NCBI GenBank assembly: GCA_964023275.1
Contig: OZ029919.1
Span: forward strand, 5,127,367-5,191,366
DNA length: 64,000 nt
Source: Norana najaformis
Lineage: Eukaryota > Annelida > Clitellata > Crassiclitellata > Hormogastridae
Direction of reading: 5' to 3'
The position numbers and the translations under genes were made by a program. Position 1 is the stretch's first letter. Every line of letters begins with the position of its first letter. Under the pieces are notes generated by a model. The model was not told where the DNA came from. It ran no database searches and was given only the letters and a program-made list of their open reading frames with translations. Positions 42,654 to 53,039 of the stretch are shown piece by piece.

Positions 42654-42734
42654 GTTTTTAAAGAAGCCTATATGTCAATGGCAAGGGTAAAGTAGGCCAA
42701 CAGGACACTTACGAATATGAATGTGTCCACCCTA

Positions 42735-43015
42735 ACAGTCTATCGGTAACGCGTTTGGTCAGTGATCATGCGGTTGCGAGTTCGACTCCGTCTAACGACC
42801 AATGGGAAAGTTGTTTGCACACACCGTGCCTCCGTCACCAAGCAGTGTAATCTGGTACCGGCGTAAGATGGGAAGTAAACGGCAAGTCCTGAAACGCACT
42901 GGCCCCGTGTCCAGGACATTGGGATTCGCCCATTGCCGGCTCAAGGGTCTACAAAAAAGGAAGCCAGCGCCTCCCCTACGTCTCACTTGTGGGATATGGG
43001 ATAATTTACTTTAAC
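42735..43015 (+). mobile_element. Second tRNA-derived SINE type, bsx intron 3
   Basis: TCGGTAACGCGTTTGGTCAG resembles a D-arm/A-box, and GCGAGTTCGACTCCGTC is a B-box/T-arm. About 210 bp of unrelated body follows (GTACCGGCGTAAGATGGGAA and others), ending GGGATAATTTACTTTAA. It is distinct from the SINE at 4866 and I see no second copy in this window, so the call rests on structure. Confidence 0.5.
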
Positions 43016-43119
43016 CCGAGCACAGAATAGCCTGCGACACGAGCTCCTGGTTTTTCTTTATCTGTATTCCGTAGACACTTCACAAAACAATTTTCTTCCA
43101 TCATGGTTTCATGTTGGCA

Positions 43120-43195
43120 GATCGGGCGCGTCTCCTAGTAGTCTCTTTTGAAGAGGCGCTAGATAAATACGTGATTACAATTACAATTACACAGA
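43120..43195 (+). mobile_element. LINE 3' end with ATTACA tail
   Basis: GGGCGCGTCTCCTAGTAGTC, TGAAGAGGCGCTAGATAAAT and the tail GATTACAATTACAATTACAC, as at 47590-47690. Confidence 0.65.
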
Positions 43196-43344
43196 AATCA
43201 GCTTAATGTTACGGTGGGCCTCAGCCAGTGAGGACAATATGCCCCTAAGGAATAAGATTACACTAGACAAAGACGTGTAAAAATACATGATTACATTACC
43301 TTACCTTACCTTCGCCAAAATAAAAAAAAATTTTGGCGACGGAG

Positions 43345-43718
43345 ATGAGCTGGCTGAGAAGAATAAAGGGCAGGAGTAGAAGAGAAAGGATCAGAAACGA
43401 GGTGACTAGGAGAGAACTGAGACAGGAAGAAACACTCATTGATAGAATAAGGAAAAAAAGACTAAAATGGCTGGGACATGTGATGAGAATGGACAATAAC
43501 ATGTGATGAGAATGGACAATAACAGATTACCATCAATGGCTTTAAATGGATATATAGAAGGAACGAGGAGCAGAGGAAGACAACAGAAGACATGGATGGA
43601 CAACATAAGAGAAGATCTGGAAGGAATGAAAATGAGCATGAGAGAAGCAAGGGACAAGATCAGCGACAGAGAACTGTGGAGACGACAGGTTGAGGACTCA
43701 TCGTCGGCGGTGGCCTGA
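43345..43718 (+). pseudogene. RTE-like LINE ORF2 C-terminus with 23-bp frameshifting duplication
   Basis: The first frame gives MSWLRRIKGRSRRERIRNEV ending RKKRLKWLGHVMRMDNN-M-stop. The second frame restarts MRMDNNRLPSMALNGYIEG and runs to the stop at 43718. Together they match the region after the reverse-transcriptase domain in RTE-type and related LINEs (R-R-D-R-I-R-N-E...R-L-K/R-W-x-G-H-V-x-R-M...G-x-R-x-x-G-R-Q-x-x-T-W). The break is an exact tandem copy of 23 bp (43478-43500 and 43501-43523). Without that extra copy the two halves lie in the same frame, so this was otherwise intact. 5'-truncated; the flanks are (CTTAC)n on both sides. Confidence 0.85.
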
Positions 43719-43729
43719 CGGAGGAGAAG

Positions 43730-43840
43730 CAAAGACCTTACCTTACCTGACCTTACTTTACCTTAACTTATCTTACTTTACCTTACCTTACCTTAATTTA
43801 CTGTTCCTTACCTTGCTTTATCGTATCTTACTTTGGTCCT
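43730..43840. repeat. (CTTAC)n degenerate tail
   Basis: ACCTTACCTTACCTGACC-type DNA directly follows the LINE ORF2 end, and CATTACCTTACCTTACC precedes it (43292-43312). Confidence 0.8.
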
Positions 43841-44485
43841 TGAACTGACAACCCTACAGCGCACTAATTAGGTTGTGCCAAAGAGAAGCTTCCCAGAGGT
43901 ACAGTCTTTGGTTTAATAGTTCTTTTATCTATAATTATAGTTCAAAGATAATTTCAAAGATTCATCATTATTACTAATTAGTAACTTCTATAGCGCCGGT
44001 GTTTAATGCGCAAGGCATCAACGAATGACGCACGCAACCAAGTCGTAATGAAGTCAATATCCAAAAGAATCTGGTCAAATCAAAATATAAAGTCCAGAAA
44101 TAATTCCAGCAACCGTCTGTCCTTTAAGTTTAATGGCTAGGCAAAAATTTCTGAAAATTAACCAAGGCAGAACCGAAAAGAAACGAGAATATTCGAAAAT
44201 ATGAATAAGCTAATACCCACCGCACGAAAAACAATAAAACTAATTGCATGCAAGAATGAGACATTTACAATCAAAATTAAGAACTGGACTTCCAATAAAT
44301 CCACCAAATTTCTGCGGATTGTAAAAACCGATTTCTAAACAATATTGAGAATTATAATGCCGAAGAGAAAAACATGTTTGTGAACAAATGCGATGGACAG
44401 CCACCAACAGCTAATGGCAACAAGAATCGAACTATACAGAAGTCACAACAATTGAAAAACAGAAAACATCAGATTATAAATCTCC
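43841..44485. other. bsx intron 3, nothing further recognised
   Basis: A fragment CTTCTATAGCGCCGGTGTTT AATGCGCAAGGCATCAACGA (43988-44030) recurs in diverged form at 24887-24925 and 52530-52570, another dispersed retroposon end. Confidence 0.5.
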
Positions 44486-44489
44486 AAGA

Positions 44490-44760
44490 TTCCGTAGCGC
44501 CATACAAAGGTTGCGTCAGAGGGACCAGTTTATTCGTCAGTGGCGCTGCATCAGATCAAGTCCGGAAGAGCCAGGTTGTTGGGTCAGTTTTGGTCTCAGA
44601 AGCAAGGGGAGTGTGCGGCCAGTGTACTCATTTTATGGCCACATCCGCTAGGCGTTAAAGTTGAGCAGAAATTTCTAAACATTCTATCTGCAATGGCGGG
44701 GATTTGAAACCCCAATCTTTGGGCCCACAGTCAAGCACGCGAACCGCTAGACTATCATGC
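44490..44760 (-). mobile_element. LINE-type 3' end followed by minus-strand tRNA-like SINE head
   Basis: CGTAGCGCCATACAAAGG...GGACCAGTTTATTCGTCAGT GGCGCTGC resembles copy 6 of the TTACGA family. At 44690-44758 the minus strand reads GATAGTCTAGCGGTTCGCGT and then GGGGTTTCAAATCCCC, an A-box and a T-arm, like the tRNA-like segment in the duplications at 6318-6410 and 13380-13470. Confidence 0.5.
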
Positions 44761-44874
44761 ACTGGCATTTACATGTAATAAGAATCATTAAACAGAAAGA
44801 TAGTTTTTTGAACTATTCTGCGCCTCAGATTCAGGTTAACTGACTTTGCAAGCGTAATAGGTGCTTAACCAAAT

Positions 44875-44965
44875 AAATAAAAAATCAACCAAATAAATAA
44901 ATATTCAATGTTTCACAATTAATGCAAATAAATCAATCAATCAACCCAATAAATAAATATTCGAT
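44875..44965. repeat. (AAATAAAT)n-like tract
   Basis: CAACCAAATAAATAAA words repeated four times shortly before bsx exon 4. Confidence 0.7.
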
Positions 44966-44993
44966 GTTATTTCGTCAGTGACTCTGTTTTCAG

Positions 44994-45371
44994 GTAAAGA
45001 CTTGGTTCCAGAACCGTCGAATGAAACAGAAGAAGATTCATCACCGGAAGTCACCGGACGACGAACACCGATCACCTGGCGTCATTTCCTGCCCGGCCTC
45101 CGTCTCAGCGACCGAAATGAGTGACATCGAGCCGTCGACAGCCAACATGGCGGCTTCCGGTGGAGCCACTCCGCCCGCAGCTGCAACCCAACCGATGTCC
45201 AGCTACTCGATGACGTCAATATCGAGATGCTATGGAATGCATCTGACCGATGCCAGCCTCGTTCTGGACGACGTGACGTCATCGAAACGGGCCAAGAAGA
45301 AAGATGGCGTCAAACCGGAAGTTGATGTCGTCTCCGACGCAGAGTCGGATGTGGAATTCTATCGGTGCTAA
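44994..45371 (+). CDS. bsx: Brain-specific homeobox protein, exon 4 (residues 230-354, homeodomain 45-60 and C-terminus)
   Basis: Starts after TGTTTTCAG with VKTWFQNRRMKQKKIHHRKS, completing the recognition helix. Residues Trp48, Phe49, Gln50, Asn51 and Arg53 of the homeodomain (protein 233-238) are intact; Gln50 predicts a TAATTG/TAATTA-type site. The tail is Ser/Ala/Thr-rich, has a basic patch (SSKRAKKKD, possible nuclear localisation signal) and ends in an acidic stretch (EVDVVSDAESDVEF), like the acidic end of vertebrate BSX. The stop is at 45369-45371. Summed exon lengths (1065 nt) are a multiple of three. In vertebrates BSX acts in hypothalamic neurons, and fly bsh acts in brain and optic lobe, so neuronal specification is the expected role. 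Confidence 0.95.
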   Translation, partial: VKTWFQNRRMKQKKIHHRKSPDDEHRSPGVISCPASVSATEMSDIEPSTANMAASGGATPPAAATQPMSSYSMTSISRCYGMHLTDASLVLDDVTSSKRAKKKDGVKPEVDVVSDAESDVEFYRC

Positions 45372-45531
45372 GAAAGAAGCTCTGAGGAACGAGAACATGA
45401 GCAGGACAATACAATTTCGAAGAACTTAAGAACAAAAAGTACAAGAAACAAAAGTACAAAGATAATGACGCGAAGATAATGACCAGTATCGTTCTTTCAT
45501 ATTTGTCCAGCTTAACTTGCATTAATTCATT

Positions 45532-45537
45532 ATTAAA
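45532..45537 (+). terminator. Possible polyadenylation signal of bsx
   Basis: ATTAAA about 160 bp after the stop; the 3' UTR before it is unique and AT-rich. No AATAAA is closer. Confidence 0.4.
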
Positions 45538-45559
45538 TTCGTTACTCTAAGTTACTAAA

Positions 45560-46210
45560 CCAAAACAATCTGCAATGTTTAGCGGAAACAAAACAGAGGG
45601 TTGCCATTATAATCTACAGACACAACTGCAAAATTATTTTCAAATAATTTTATATATTTTACGTTTTCGGTTGAAGACCTGTATTCGCTCATACTTGCCA
45701 GATAGTCCTTTCGATTTAAGCAAGAACCTGACTAATGACTATGAACGAATTTCAGGTTTGAAACAACAATTAAGTTAGATTTTGAAACTGTATTTGCGCG
45801 TTATTTATTTATCTATTCAGTCCGCAAGTCATCTTTGTTAATGTCCGTTATTTTATTTGTCAATAATATGTAACTGATTATTAGTTAAACTATTAATTAT
45901 TAGTTGCTACTAATATTAGTTAATTAATTTGAACTATTGTTCGGTTAATGTTCTCAGATGCACCTTTGCAAATATTTGTTAATATTTATTGATTTGGTTA
46001 CTCAAGGCCTATCGTTAATAGTTTCATTCGGGGCCTGCTAAATTATCTGGCTGGCAGTATCGACATGTGGATAGGTCTTGAGGCCTATTTCATTTTTTTC
46101 ATTTTTGTAGCTTAGGTCTATACTATGATTAGGCTTTACAATGTGCCTTCGCAAACAGCTACTGCTTGTTTTCCTAATTCGTTGTTGCGTGTTGTAGGCA
46201 ATGGCCTTAA
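45560..46210. other. AT-rich DNA downstream of bsx
   Basis: Nothing coding is recognised; it may include longer 3' UTR. Confidence 0.4.
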
Positions 46211-46214
46211 TAAT

Positions 46215-46405
46215 TTCATACCTTACTTTACCTTACTTTACCTTACCTTATCTTACCTCACCTTACCTTACCTCACCTTACCTTACCTTTACCTTACCTT
46301 TACCTTACCTTTACCTTACCGTATCGTACCTTACCTTATCTTACCTTACCTTATCTTATCTTGTCTTACCTTATCTTACCTTACCTTATCTTACCTTACC
46401 TTAAA
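46215..46405. repeat. (CTTAC)n/(CTTTAC)n array
   Basis: ACCTTACCTTACC with TTTACC variants, about 190 bp. Confidence 0.9.
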
Positions 46406-46890
46406 TCGTCGTTCCTCATCCTCGATGAACTCCGAACATGCTGTTAATTTTCAGCTCTTTTTGTGAATCTGTTAGTATAGCTTTGCTTGTGTGTGCGAAC
46501 CGATGACTCTAGTTATCTGAGCAATGTTTACTAATGGACGTATGTTCTGTCCTTAATGCCATTTAACACCTTTGAAGAGCATCGCAGAGAGCTTCTCTGA
46601 TTAGTTTCTCTCGAATAGGCGCTATACAAATTTCAGTACCTTACCTGATACCTTGTAGCATTTGTAGATCTATTTTCTTCTCCAAATTAAAGGCCTACTG
46701 CATAAAAACTGCAAGAAGTCCAATATGTGTCCCCCGTCAACTATTCAACTGTTTTAATACTAACTATTTGAAGTTAGAGGTAAATATTAATGCGAACTGT
46801 TTTGAAGGACTTGCGCTCTGCCTTTGTCGTGTTTAGTTTATTTAACTCTAATGATTATAAATGCATAATGTGACCTATTTGTGTAGTTAA
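46406..46890. other. Intergenic; LINE-type end near 46600
   Basis: GATTAGTTTCTCTCGAATAG GCGCTATACAAATTTC, then CAGTACCTTACC (46597-46650). Otherwise featureless. Confidence 0.5.
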
Positions 46891-46923
46891 TTTTATATTT
46901 ATATATATATATATATATATATA

Positions 46924-46989
46924 TTGCTTTACCTGAATACCTCAACTGATATATATATATATATCAGTTGAGGTATTCAGGTAAGGCAA
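46924..46989. repeat. 66-bp near-perfect palindrome
   Basis: Arms 46924-46956 and 46957-46989 are reverse complements with a single mismatch, centred on ATATATAT. It could extrude as a cruciform with no loop. The sequence (CTTTACCTGAATACCTCAAC) is not simple repeat except at the centre. Confidence 0.95.
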
Positions 46990-47019
46990 GATAATCTGGT
47001 TCATTTGCTATGTTGCGAT

Positions 47020-47240
47020 GAGTGAGAGAAGAGAAGAGATGAGATGATATGATGAAATGAGATGAGATGGAATGAGAGAGAGACTGACAGACACAGAGAA
47101 AGAGACAAAGACAGACACAGAGGCAGACACAAAGACAAATACAGACACATATACATAGGCAGAGACAGGGGCAGGGACAGAGAGATACAGAGAGAGAGGC
47201 AGAGGCAGAGGCAGAGGCAGGGGCAAAGGCAGAGTTGAGT
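47020..47240. repeat. Purine-rich GAGA/GACA/GGCAGA tract
   Basis: (GA)-rich DNA with ACAGAC and AGGCAG subrepeats. Confidence 0.85.
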
Positions 47241-47387
47241 ACACATATGTGATCTGATTCGGATTTCCCACACTCTGTGTGGGTCGTGTGCTTAGAATCT
47301 GGAAGCCAAAGACACAGCTAACCCTTATGCGTAATTGTCTCGTGCTCTGTTCCATCACACCTTAGAGAATCCTGCATTTCCGTCTCC

Positions 47388-47690
47388 TTGATTCCAGGCC
47401 GTAGCACTCTCCGGTCGGCCTCCCTTGGACTCCTGACTGCCCCTCGTATGCGCACTGCTACAGCTCAATCTGGACGCTTTGCCTATGTTGGACCTAATTG
47501 CCGGAATCGCCTTTCCCGAGAGCTCCGGCTTGAATTCCTCAGTTTGTCCCTTCCGCTGTTTCGCAAGCGCCTGAAGTCTGTATTATTTGACAGTGGTCTC
47601 CCTGGATCGGGTCGGGAGCGCCTCTGATGAGTCTATTCTTGAAGTGGCGCTTTATAAATATCAGATTACAATTACAATTACAGCTGTTGT
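47388..47690 (+). pseudogene. LINE ORF2 C-terminus and complete 3' end with ATTACA tail
   Basis: The open frame to 47627 ends TAQSGRFAYVGPNCRNRLSR, ELRLEFLSLSLPLFRKRLKS, VLFDSGLPGSGRERL, the C-terminal pattern of CR1/jockey-like ORF2 (S-F-x-Y-x-G-P-x-x-W-N-x-L-P ... F-R-x-x-L-K). The expected Trp-Asn is Arg-Asn here. After the stop come GAGTCTATTCTTGAAGTGGC GCTTTATAAATATCA and GATTACAATTACAATTACA. This links the frequent GCGCC...GGCGCTTTATAAAT end to an actual LINE coding region. A minus-strand copy is at 49655-49765. Confidence 0.8.
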
Positions 47691-47699
47691 CCTTAGAAG

Positions 47700-47950
47700 T
47701 CTTGTCCCGATATTTCGGCAGAAGCACAAACACAATACCTGCAATCGACAGATCAAGACGGCCTCTCCGCTCGGATGGTGCGGTTCGACAAGAAACCCTT
47801 GTCAATTTCACATGAAGCAGGAGTTTCGAATCCTAAACGTATAGCTGCATGGCACTGCGCTATGTCAGCAGCCATTTTAAGGAGCATACCGCTTGTAAAA
47901 AGTCTACCGTAAGTTCCATAGGTCAAGTCTGATTATCTCATGGGTTTTTG
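47700..47950. other. Intergenic, nothing recognised
   Basis: No feature could be supported. Confidence 0.4.
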
Positions 47951-47954
47951 TAAT

Positions 47955-49235
47955 AAGTCGTGCATATTTTTATTTGTCGTATGTTTATCGCTTTTGTTTA
48001 CATCATTAGCTATGTCTATTTGCATTGTTGATGAATATTATCAATAAAAATTAGCTAAATCATATTTTGATCTTTCAAAAGTAAAAAAAATCTAATAATT
48101 TCGGAAGTTCCAATGGATGATTCGCACAAAATCAGACAATCAACGACATCGTCCTTAGTTGCAGATGTTAATAAGCAGTAGACCTGATTAGCTTTTTATC
48201 AAAAAATTTTAATTTATACTTAAATTTAAATTTCGAAGGCTGCGCGAAGAGGTTCGCGATCGCAGATAGAGAAAGGAGTCATTAAATTTGCATTATTTTT
48301 ATAAATATAACTTTATTATTACGATAGAATTAACATTACGATTTGTGCATGTCTATGGAGTTAAGGGGACATTCATGTCGAAGATAGTATAAGTAAGTAA
48401 GTAGGTAGGAAGGTAGGTAGGTAGGTAGGTAGGTAGATAGGTAGTAAGTAGGCAAGTAAGTAAGTATTGCATTTGTTAACATGCCACATGCCATTGACTG
48501 AGCGAGGAATTGTAGACGATAGTGGCTATAGAAGTATTCACTCCTTAACAACTCTTTGCTGCCAGGGTTGATGAAGCTATATTTGACACCTTTAACACCT
48601 TCGACCTTACCTTACAGGTAGAAGTTAACAATCCCGAAAGCATGTTGGCAACTATGAAGTTTTTATGAACCAGGCATCTCAGCATTAGCGGCAGAACCTA
48701 GTTGCAGGGCCTATAACATTTTTTGGCTGCCAGGGCCGTTGACATCAGCATTACCTTATATAACAGTAGTGTTCAACAATACCAGAGATCGTTTGGTGCC
48801 AACGCCGTCGATCTTACCCTACCCACAATGTTTTTCAGCTTTTTTCTTTATATGACATTCCTTTTCATATGATATATCGCAAACATGAACGCAAACGAAA
48901 TTGGTAGTAGTAGTATCCAGTGTTCAACTACATCTTACGGATGCCTATAGATATCGTTGGCGTCGACCTTCCTTAACTTACGAGCAAGTGCGTCGCACCA
49001 AATCCGGTAATTGTTGCGCAAGTGAAATAAATTTTTATATATTTATATAGAGAGATACAGTGAGAGAAATAGAGAGAAAAAGAGAGATATAGACAGAGAG
49101 AGAGACATAGAGAGAGACACTGATGGAGGGAAGGAGAAAGAGAGAGAAAGACCAAGAGAGAGAGAGACAGAGACAGAGAGAGAGTAAAATGACAATACGC
49201 GTTAAAGGTGTCAAAAACAACTGAGCACTTTGTAG
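47955..49235 (-). mobile_element. Dispersed repeat, copy B (inverted relative to 6960-9060)
   Basis: Matches copy A in reverse over the same order of blocks: AT-rich half (47955-48345), tetranucleotide array (48390-48475), GATGTCAACGGC subrepeats (48600-48970) and a GA-rich tract (49050-49195) equivalent to the CT tract of copy A, ending near CAACTGAGCACTTTGTAG. Divergence is moderate with several small indels, so the insertion is not new. Confidence 0.8.
48390..48475. repeat. Short (GTAG/GTAA)n array, counterpart of the 960-bp array
   Basis: About 20 tetranucleotide units at the same point of the dispersed repeat where copy A has about 240. Confidence 0.9.
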
Positions 49236-49650
49236 CAGTGGTTCTTCACATGGTATCTCTGGACAACCTCTCTGTCTTGACGCAGCACTCGTGAATAAAC
49301 TGGTACCTTGCACTTGGCTTTTAAGTAGCGCTTTGGTTTCTCAAGTGTACGATTACAATTACGAATAAAGCCAATGATCATCGGTAAGTGCTTACATCTG
49401 GCGAATAAAATTGGTAACGGTGTTGGTAAGTGCTGCCATCTGGCGAATGAAACGAAACTGCTGACAACTATTTTGCACATCATGTTTTATTTATGTTTTA
49501 TCACTCAACTGCAGAGGGGTAAGGCACGAGAGAGAACGATGTACAAGTGCCTTCGATTCGTATTGAGACATCGGAGCATGTACCTCCCAATATTTTGTTA
49601 GTAGATTCCAAGGGTTAGTCCCCAATATTTCAGCATTTTCGTAATTAGCA
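49236..49650. other. Intergenic, nothing recognised
   Basis: A 50-bp stretch CTTACATCTGGCGAATAAAA is echoed by GCTGCCATCTGGCGAATGAA (49393 and 49431), a small local duplication of period about 40 bp. Confidence 0.5.
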
Positions 49651-49654
49651 ATAT

Positions 49655-49765
49655 TGCAATTGTAATTGTAATCTGACATTTATGGAGCGCTACATAAGAA
49701 TAAACTCACCAGGGGCGCTCCCGACCCGAAGCAGTGAGACCACTGTCAAATGATACAGACATGGG
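49655..49765 (-). mobile_element. LINE 3' end with ATTACA tail, minus strand
   Basis: Reverse complement matches 47580-47690: GTCTGTATCATTTGACAGTG, GGGTCGGGAGCGCCCCTG, GTAGCGCTCCATAAATGTCA and GATTACAATTACAATTGC. Confidence 0.8.
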
Positions 49766-51295
49766 CTCTTGCGAAACTGCGATATAGCTATTAATAACAA
49801 ATTATGCTTCCAGCTTCATATTGCCAAGAGGAGGACGGGAACATATACCCAACATTTAAGTTGGGGCACAAGTGATTGCGCTAAGCCCACAACAATTCTG
49901 TATTCTCTATAAAAGATTTACAATACATTGCAAATGCATTACGATACAGAAGAGCAGAATAGACCATGTACCACACTGGCAATACGTAACAGTAACGTCC
50001 TGTTTAGAAAGTAAGGCAGGTTCAGTAAAGATGCGAACTGGAGTAGCAAGAAAAAGCCAGATTGGCGATGGTCGAATCTACTCGATCAGTAAATGTAGTT
50101 GTAATTGGACATTTATATAGCGCCTCTCTAAGAGTAACAAATCAGATCCGTTCCTTTATATTAACCAGTGAAGGGAAGAGTGGCCATTGGCCCCATTTGA
50201 TTCCTAAACCGTCTATCGGAATTACACTAGTTTCAAGAGTGGCGGTCTTGTATTGTATTGCATTTGATAACTTATATAGCGCTTCTTACAGAACAAACTA
50301 CTCAGGGGCGCTTGCAGCATGAGAACCCCGGGTAAATAAGAACGTCTTTAAACAAGGAGCTGACGGAACTATATCGCCAACAGTGACCCTTGCACAAAGT
50401 GATAGCGGAAGTCCATTTCATAGAGATGGGCCAACGACAGCAAAAGCCCTCTGCTGAGCAACCGAGGACTGAACACCAGGAACAAATAAATCCTGATCTT
50501 GACTTCAGAGGGTTGAATTCTACGCCAGGTATGTCACTGGATGGAAATCCGTCGGTTGGGCTCCACGTGTGCTCGGGAGCACGCCACTGGTGACTCCTCA
50601 AGTTATCTGGGCACTCTCTACTTCTGATAAAAGCTTTGTTCTAAATTAATTCTAGCATTATTTCGTATGCAGCGCTTCTGTGAGGTACTCAAAAGACGCT
50701 ATAGTAATAGGTATAGGTAGTTAACTAACAAACTACTCGATAACTTTGCATCAACGAAACTGAACGTGTCAAAATAGGAAACAAATTTGATGTCAATATA
50801 GACTATATATTCACAGAAAAAAGTTCAACAAAATGAAAAGTACGTCAATGCAGCTGGTTGCTTCGTTGACTCTCATAATTTCTGCCAGATGGTCATGGTG
50901 CAAATTCTTATCTAAAATGAAAACTAGTGACTCACTCCTGTGACCAAATAGATGGAATAATGAATTCTAATTCAGTTCTTGTCCCTGCAGCAAAAACTTT
51001 CGCAGTGGGGGCCCCTTATTATCGGGGAGTGTCCATGCAGTTGCTTATTTTCCATACTGCTTAAAATCCGGCTCTGTCCAAATCGAGATCAGGATGCTAT
51101 TCTGCGCCTGTAACAATTCACTTAAGATGACACCTTGCTTCTTCTTCTTCACCTGGTCACCTAATCAACTGCAGTGATTGTATTTGAAGCACCGATTGCA
51201 TCATCGTTGACGCAACAATTGCGCCTTGGGTCCAAGAACTCGGATGAAGTGACATTGAGGCGTTAACTTGTCTAAATAGGAAGCCCCTGAAGCGT
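49766..51295. other. Intergenic with further LINE-type ends
   Basis: Minus-type ends at 50100-50125 (ATTTATATAGCGCC) and 50270-50320 (CTTATATAGCGCTTC...GGGGCGCTTG) and a plus-type end at 50668-50705 (GCGCTTCTGTGAGGTACTCA, AAAGACGCTATAG). The open frames here have no recognisable domain. Confidence 0.5.
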
Positions 51296-51299
51296 CAGG

Positions 51300-51567
51300 G
51301 AGACAAGTTTCTTTCTCGTGAAGGAGTCGGGAGAAAGGAATATGAGAAAAAGGAAGAAAGAAGAAAGGGGAGAAAAAGGAAGAGAAAGACAACGAGAAGG
51401 ATTGGGGAAAAGAGGAAGAGAAGGAAGAGGAAAAACAGAAAGAGAAGGAAGAGGAAAAAGAGAAAGAGAAGAAAGAGGAAAAAGAGGAAAAGGAAGAAGG
51501 AATCCTCGAGAGACAACGAAGAAGAGGAGACGAAAGAAAAGGAGCTAAAGAAAAGCGGAGAATGCTT

Positions 51568-51606
<39 letters not shown>

Positions 51607-51930
51607 ATTGGGATGAAAATGATGAGCAGGAGCAGGGCACAGCTACGAGGAAGAAGAGGAATAAGGATTGAAAGAGGAAGAACATCAGGAAGAAGAAGAC
51701 GAAGAGGAGGAGAAGTAAGTGAAATAAGAGGAGAAGAAAGAACAAAAAGAAGAGGAAGAGGAAGAAGATGGACTCGTTTGGAAGAGGAAACCGACAATAA
51801 AGAACAAAATGAGGAGGAGGACGAGTTTGAGGAGTACAAGGAGGCCGAGGAGGACGAAGAGGAGGAGGCCGAGGAGGACAAGGAGCAGGACGAGGAGGAA
51901 GAGGAGCAGGCAGAGGAGGAATAGATCACC
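51300..51930. repeat. 630-bp purine (GGA/GAA)n tract
   Basis: Almost exclusively A and G on the + strand, with a pure (GA)n core near 51570-51602. Glu/Arg-rich frames occur in all phases, so a Glu-rich protein is not supported. Mirror-symmetric parts could form triplex (H-) DNA. Confidence 0.9.
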
Positions 51931-52325
51931 GGGTATACAGTTGTGTAGATGCGAGCAGATCTTGCATGTATTCATGAATCGGACTAATTTGGATCAGGAC
52001 TCGAGGGACGGGCAATTTGTATTCGGAAGACAGCCGACGAGATCGGGCATAGAATCGAATGACACGTGTAATCTTGCTGGGTAAGATTGCCCGAGAAACT
52101 GTCTAATTTCCCACCGGTGTAACAAGCCTAATGCTCCTCGGCTGCTGTCGCTCCTCCTGCTCCTCGAGAGGATGGCAAGAGGAGCGAAGATCGCCCAGAT
52201 CCTTGTCGCATTCGGTATTCAGTGACGATGTTGAGACGATGAATGAAATCGGAGTCCGTTTAAAGGTCTGAATGCTTTCGGGTCAATGGATGTCTAATGC
52301 TATTCGTTCAGTGAGGCTCCTCGAT
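51931..52325. promoter_or_regulatory. Unique island, candidate regulatory DNA
   Basis: Non-repetitive 400 bp between a purine tract and a (TG)n repeat. No coding evidence; speculative. Confidence 0.2.
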
Positions 52326-52329
52326 TCGC

Positions 52330-52343
52330 TGTGTGTGTGTGTG

Positions 52344-52378
<35 letters not shown>

Positions 52379-52382
52379 TGTG
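52330..52382. repeat. (TG)n microsatellite
   Basis: TG dinucleotides with GGGG interruptions. Confidence 0.95.
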
Positions 52383-52519
52383 TGAACGATGTGGGATCTG
52401 TGGTTGCATGCAGTAAGGAAGGAAGACAGGATAGGGGGTGAGATGAGGGTGGAGGGATGAGGCATCCCAGTGCGGTCGGCAGTCTAAGACATTGACGGGG
52501 AGTTGCTTCTCAATTTCCT

Positions 52520-52930
52520 AGCTAATTACTTCTGTAGCGCCGTTTTCATAATGCACAAGGCATCATTCGAAGCATTGCTTGTATGTATGTATGTATTTAT
52601 GTGTGACTGTATATATGTATGTATGTATGTATTTATGTATGTATGCATTTATTAATATATGTATGTATTTATTAGGTTAGTAATGCATTTGTTAACACGC
52701 CATATGTCCATTGACTGAGCGAGGAATCGTAGTATGTATGTATGCATGTACGTATGTATGTATGTATGCATGTATGTATGTATGTATGTATGTTTAAATG
52801 TATGTATGTATGTATGTATGTATAAATGTATGTATGTATGTATGTATGTATGTTTAAATGTATGTATGTATGTATGTATGCATGCATGTATGTATGTATG
52901 TATGTATATATGTATGTATCTATGCATATA
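52520..52930. repeat. Retroposon end fragment and (TATG)n array
   Basis: CTTCTGTAGCGCCGTTTTCA is followed by TATG-type arrays. Within them, 52679-52733 is the TGCATTTGTTAACACGCC...TGACTGAGCGAGGAATCG flank known from the dispersed repeat at 7600-7650 and 48480-48520. So a third copy of that flank again borders a tetranucleotide array. Confidence 0.85.
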
Positions 52931-53039
52931 TACATAATAGTGTCTTTTAGAAACCATACAATGGGCCGAAAGACTTCGCGCAGTCATTTGAAAAGGGAAC
53001 AATAATTGAATCTGATCGCTGGTGTTGAGTCTCAGGAAT

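Noticed and set aside
42159-42695. 178-codon frame starting in CATA repeats and including the homeobox
   Set aside because: Only 42466-42653 is exon. The 5' part is microsatellite and the 3' part reads past the splice donor.
43436-43732. Minus-strand Ser/Leu-rich frames
   Set aside because: Shadow of the plus-strand LINE C-terminal frame.
51562-51929. Glu-rich or Arg-rich protein
   Set aside because: Purine tract open in several phases; the opposite strand is equally open as Ser/Leu-rich.
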